This document shows positions 61,658 through 64,000 of a stretch of DNA of 64,000 bases, one piece after another. The position numbers and the translations under genes are program-made. Source of the DNA: Viscum album (Eukaryota > Streptophyta > Magnoliopsida > Santalales > Viscaceae); assembly GCA_963277665.1 (NCBI GenBank), contig OY728158.1:596278818-596342817 (forward strand). Reading direction: 5' to 3'. How positions within the stretch are numbered: the stretch's first letter is position 1; each line of letters opens with the position of its first letter. Under the pieces are notes generated by a model. The model was not told where the DNA came from and did not search any database. It saw only the letters and a list, made by a program, of their open reading frames with translations.

Positions 61658-63205
61658 ATTTCATTTCTTACCTCTAAACATTATGTAATATTATGAATGC
61701 ATGTATATACTGGATATATATGATATATATGATATCTAAATCATGAGTATAACTCTGGATATAATGGATACATGAACAACATGTAATTATTAATAGTTTA
61801 TTTTTTGACTCAAGTACCAATGATCGTTAAAACGACCGTTAATAACATAAATAATTACATAGTGTTCATGACATGGTAATAAGTGATATAAAAGGAATAA
61901 TGAACTTGAAAAAGTTTCTTAAGCAAGTAGAAATTAACTCATGTTTATTATTTAGGAAATTAAAGAACGATCGAGTCAAGTTTGACCTGCAGTAAGGGAA
62001 CTTCTTAACCCAATTTCCGTTCTTTGGGTTAATCTCCTACATTCAAATTATGTCATGATATTATTATATCCTATCTTGTATTTGTACTTTCTTTATGTGT
62101 ACTTATGGTGAATACACATAATAGATGTATTTTATTTTAAAAATGATCTTTGTATGGGACTTCGTCTCAATCTCCTTTCATTGAGGCATATTTTGTTTTA
62201 TACACAACCTTCTTTTATACGGTGTATAATCCCCTTTTACATTTATGTTTATTCAAAAAGAATATTTTTTATATGAAGAGTTTACTAAATGACAAAAGGG
62301 AATGATTTTTTTGTCGTATGTATGCGGCGACAATGACTTCTCCGCCACCGTGACCATTATTTGTGTTTTGGATTCCTCTACAAGTCATACCTTTTTAAAG
62401 AAAAATAAATACTATGATTTACTTTTCTTTTATTTTGGTATTGAAAAAGGTTTTCATAATGTTTTTATATCAATGTGTTGTATTGATATCCTGTGATTGA
62501 AAGGTGGAAATTTTATGTTACCTTTATGCATGTTTTATGTGATACGATTATGTTGTGGTTTTTGGGCATTATTATGATGACGGGTGGTTCTGTGATAAAA
62601 AAAGGGCGGGTGAGCCCGATATAGCTCTCCAATGCATTGGGTAATGAGAAGGATTGAAACTTTAAGGTTTCTCCAAAGATATTTGGGGAATATATTGTGA
62701 TGGGTATTCCAAACGTAACCAAGAGGGTTACTACCTACGTAAGAACGTTATGAATGCCTCAAGTTACCTTTATGTATTAGGATTTCTATGATTTATTCAT
62801 GATTTGATGAGGTATGTTAAAGTGCCTATGTTTTATGGGTAAAGTATGATTTTATTCTTATGTATATATGAACTCGTGTTTCCTTTACATATTTTTATAA
62901 CCCTTACTGAGCTTTTTATGCTCATCCAAAGTTTTTGAAATGTTTTTCACAGGTCAAGGGAAAGGTACATGATATGATGATAGTGTCGAGGAAGTGTCAA
63001 CAAAGAATCGATGTTTTATTTTAAATATGTTTTCGTTGATGGAAAAAATGAATACTAGCTTTTATGTAACCACTTTGCTTAAATGTGGAATGTAATGCAT
63101 GTTTTATGATCTAATTCTCTAAAACTCTAAACTTGAAAAGATCCACAATGTGAATTATTCATTTAATTCAATATTAAGTAAGGTTTAAGGCTGGGGCCTT
63201 ATAGT

Positions 63206-63217
63206 TGGTATTAGAGG
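63206..63217 (+). promoter_or_regulatory. Primer-binding site of element C
   Basis: TGGTATTAGAGG differs from the element B site TGGTATCAGAGG by one C-to-T change and lies two bases after the LTR. It is of the initiator tRNA-Met type. Confidence 0.85.
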
Positions 63218-63350
63218 TCAGTTTAGATAACATTAGGAGTTATAATTTTATTAAATTATTATCCAAAAATATTTTTTTATGGTCAAATTTAATTGGTATA
63301 GCATTTATAGATTACCATGTTTCTTTACCTAATATATTTTTGTGTTTAGA

Positions 63351-64000
63351 ATGGTTTTTCGAAGAGGAAACATGGAAGTTGTGCTGGGAAGGCATACAGA
63401 GGGAAATGACCTTTCGAATCAGCATCCTAAGATGGTCGGAATTGGAACTGAATAGTTTGTTGCAGTAATGGCGCAGTTGACTGAAGCGATAAATGGTGGC
63501 AGTATCCATGCACGAGATCGGCCAGATCAACCGCAGAAGAACATGTCAGTGGTGGTACATTTCATGAGGCAACATCCCCCATCATTCAGAGGATCATCTG
63601 ACCTTGTGCTAGCTGAAGGGTGGATTAAATCACTAGAGAATGTTTTCGATGTCATGGGGTGTTCAGACAATCAAAAGGTTAGTCTTTCTATTTACCGTTT
63701 GGAGGGTGAAGCAGATCAGTGGGGGTCAATGGTTAGAAATATCAGGGACGCTGATGAGATTGATACTCTCGACTGAGATGAATTTAAAGGTATGCTTATT
63801 TAGAAGTATTTTCCTAAGGTTGTTCGAATTAGGATGGAAAATCAAGTCTTGGAATTGAGGTAAGAGGAAGACTCAGTGGATTCCTGTGATGAATGGTTCA
63901 CTCGAATGGAAAGGTATGCTCCAAATTTTATCTGAGACCTTGATAGTAAAATCAATCGTTTTTACTCAAGATTAAAGCCAAAATATCGAAGGGATTTAGC
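63351..64000 (+). pseudogene. Tekay/Del-like gag, one frame with five nonsense changes (3' end outside window)
   Basis: The frame opens at ATG 63351 (MVFRRGNMEVVLGR) and stays in one register to the window end. The capsid domain follows the usual order: HPPSFRGSSDLVLAEGWIKS (about residues 75-94), ENVFDVMGCSDNQKVSLSIY, RLEGEADQWG, then DEFKGML and KYFPKV. Further on are DEWFTRMERYAPNF and RLKPKYRRDL. Premature stops are at 63453 (TAG), 63774 (TGA), 63801 (TAG), 63861 (TAA) and 63933 (TGA). Each is one transition from Gln, Arg or Trp at a position where the family has such a residue. No frameshift is visible. An internal ATG at 63468 begins a 102-codon clear stretch. Zinc knuckles would lie beyond 64000. 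Confidence 0.85.

Larger units (their letters stand above)
59471..63203 (+). repeat. Element C 5' LTR
   Basis: The start is set by TGTAACATCTC and the end by GGGGCCTTATA, three bases before the primer-binding site. The terminal TA probably derives from CA. Inside are a TATA box at 60894, the triplicated module at 61265-61657 and a segment near 62600-62700 whose reverse complement matches 3650-3710 and 11540-11575 of the element A LTRs. Confidence 0.75.
59471..64000 (+). mobile_element. Element C: Tekay/Del-like gypsy retrotransposon, 5' part (runs off the window)
   Basis: It comprises a 3.7 kb LTR (59471-63203), a tRNA-Met primer-binding site at 63206 and a gag starting at 63351. The LTR ends TGTAACATCTC and GGGGCCTTATA are imperfect inverted repeats of each other, as expected for an ancestral TGTAACGCCCC-type terminus. 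Long LTRs, Met priming and the gag type fit Tekay/Del chromoviruses. The pol and 3' LTR would lie beyond 64000. It is the best-preserved gypsy element in the window. Confidence 0.8.

Noticed and set aside
63205..63468. An 87-codon frame at the start of element C
   Set aside because: It begins in the primer-binding site and overlaps the true gag frame (from 63351) in another register.

Overview
The window looks like intergenic DNA from a large, repeat-rich, very AT-rich plant nuclear genome, most likely an angiosperm. The evidence is four lineages of plant LTR retrotransposon remains: Ty1/copia Sirevirus-like, Ty3/gypsy Athila-like, Ty3/gypsy Tekay/Del-like, and gag-only elements with giant LTRs. 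Two primer-binding sites close to the plant initiator tRNA-Met type support this. I found no convincing host gene, tRNA, rRNA or CRISPR array. All statements come from reading the sequence by eye. Identities were not computed and boundaries are estimates unless a duplicated target site is quoted.

Left third (1-31 kb). Two reverse-oriented retrotransposons with giant LTRs are nested in an older inverted repeat. Element A (3028-16321) has two direct LTRs of about 5.4 kb around a 2.5 kb interior, in which only a gag double zinc knuckle is visible. Element B (16982-27697) has LTRs of about 4.15 kb, a 2.4 kb interior with a broken gag, an initiator tRNA-Met primer-binding site and a near-perfect 5-bp target duplication. 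With A and B removed, the leftover pieces (2700-3027, 16322-16981, 27703-28117) form one arm of about 1.4 kb. This arm is an inverted copy of 28151-29600. The intact arm preserves the unoccupied site where B landed.

Middle (31-55 kb). A reverse-strand Tekay-like gag remnant lies at 33.3-34.1 kb. A 1.3 kb extremely AT-rich array follows a TATA-type promoter at 35.5 kb. A forward-strand Athila-like internal region follows: gag, protease, the start of reverse transcriptase, then after an interruption the rest of RT, RNase H and integrase. The interruption is a complete but decayed Sirevirus-like copia element (40131-49704). It has LTRs of about 2 kb, a perfect ATTAC target duplication, gag, protease, integrase, RT and RNase H in order, and three polypurine tracts before the 3' LTR. 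Both LTRs carry about 35 tandem copies of a 23-bp repeat.

Right end (55-64 kb). This part holds unassigned repeats, including a 20-21-bp minisatellite. It ends with the 5' end of a forward Tekay/Del-like element C: a 3.7 kb LTR at 59471-63203 with a TATA box, a primer-binding site and a gag that runs off the window. The five premature stops in this gag are each explicable by one C-to-T (or G-to-A) change, and no frameshift is visible. The LTRs of A and C share a module repeated three times at about 185-190 bp spacing, so A is probably a gag-only relative of C. The elements appear to have decayed largely by cytosine deamination. Nesting gives part of the insertion order: the inverted repeat predates A and B, and the Athila-like element predates the copia element.
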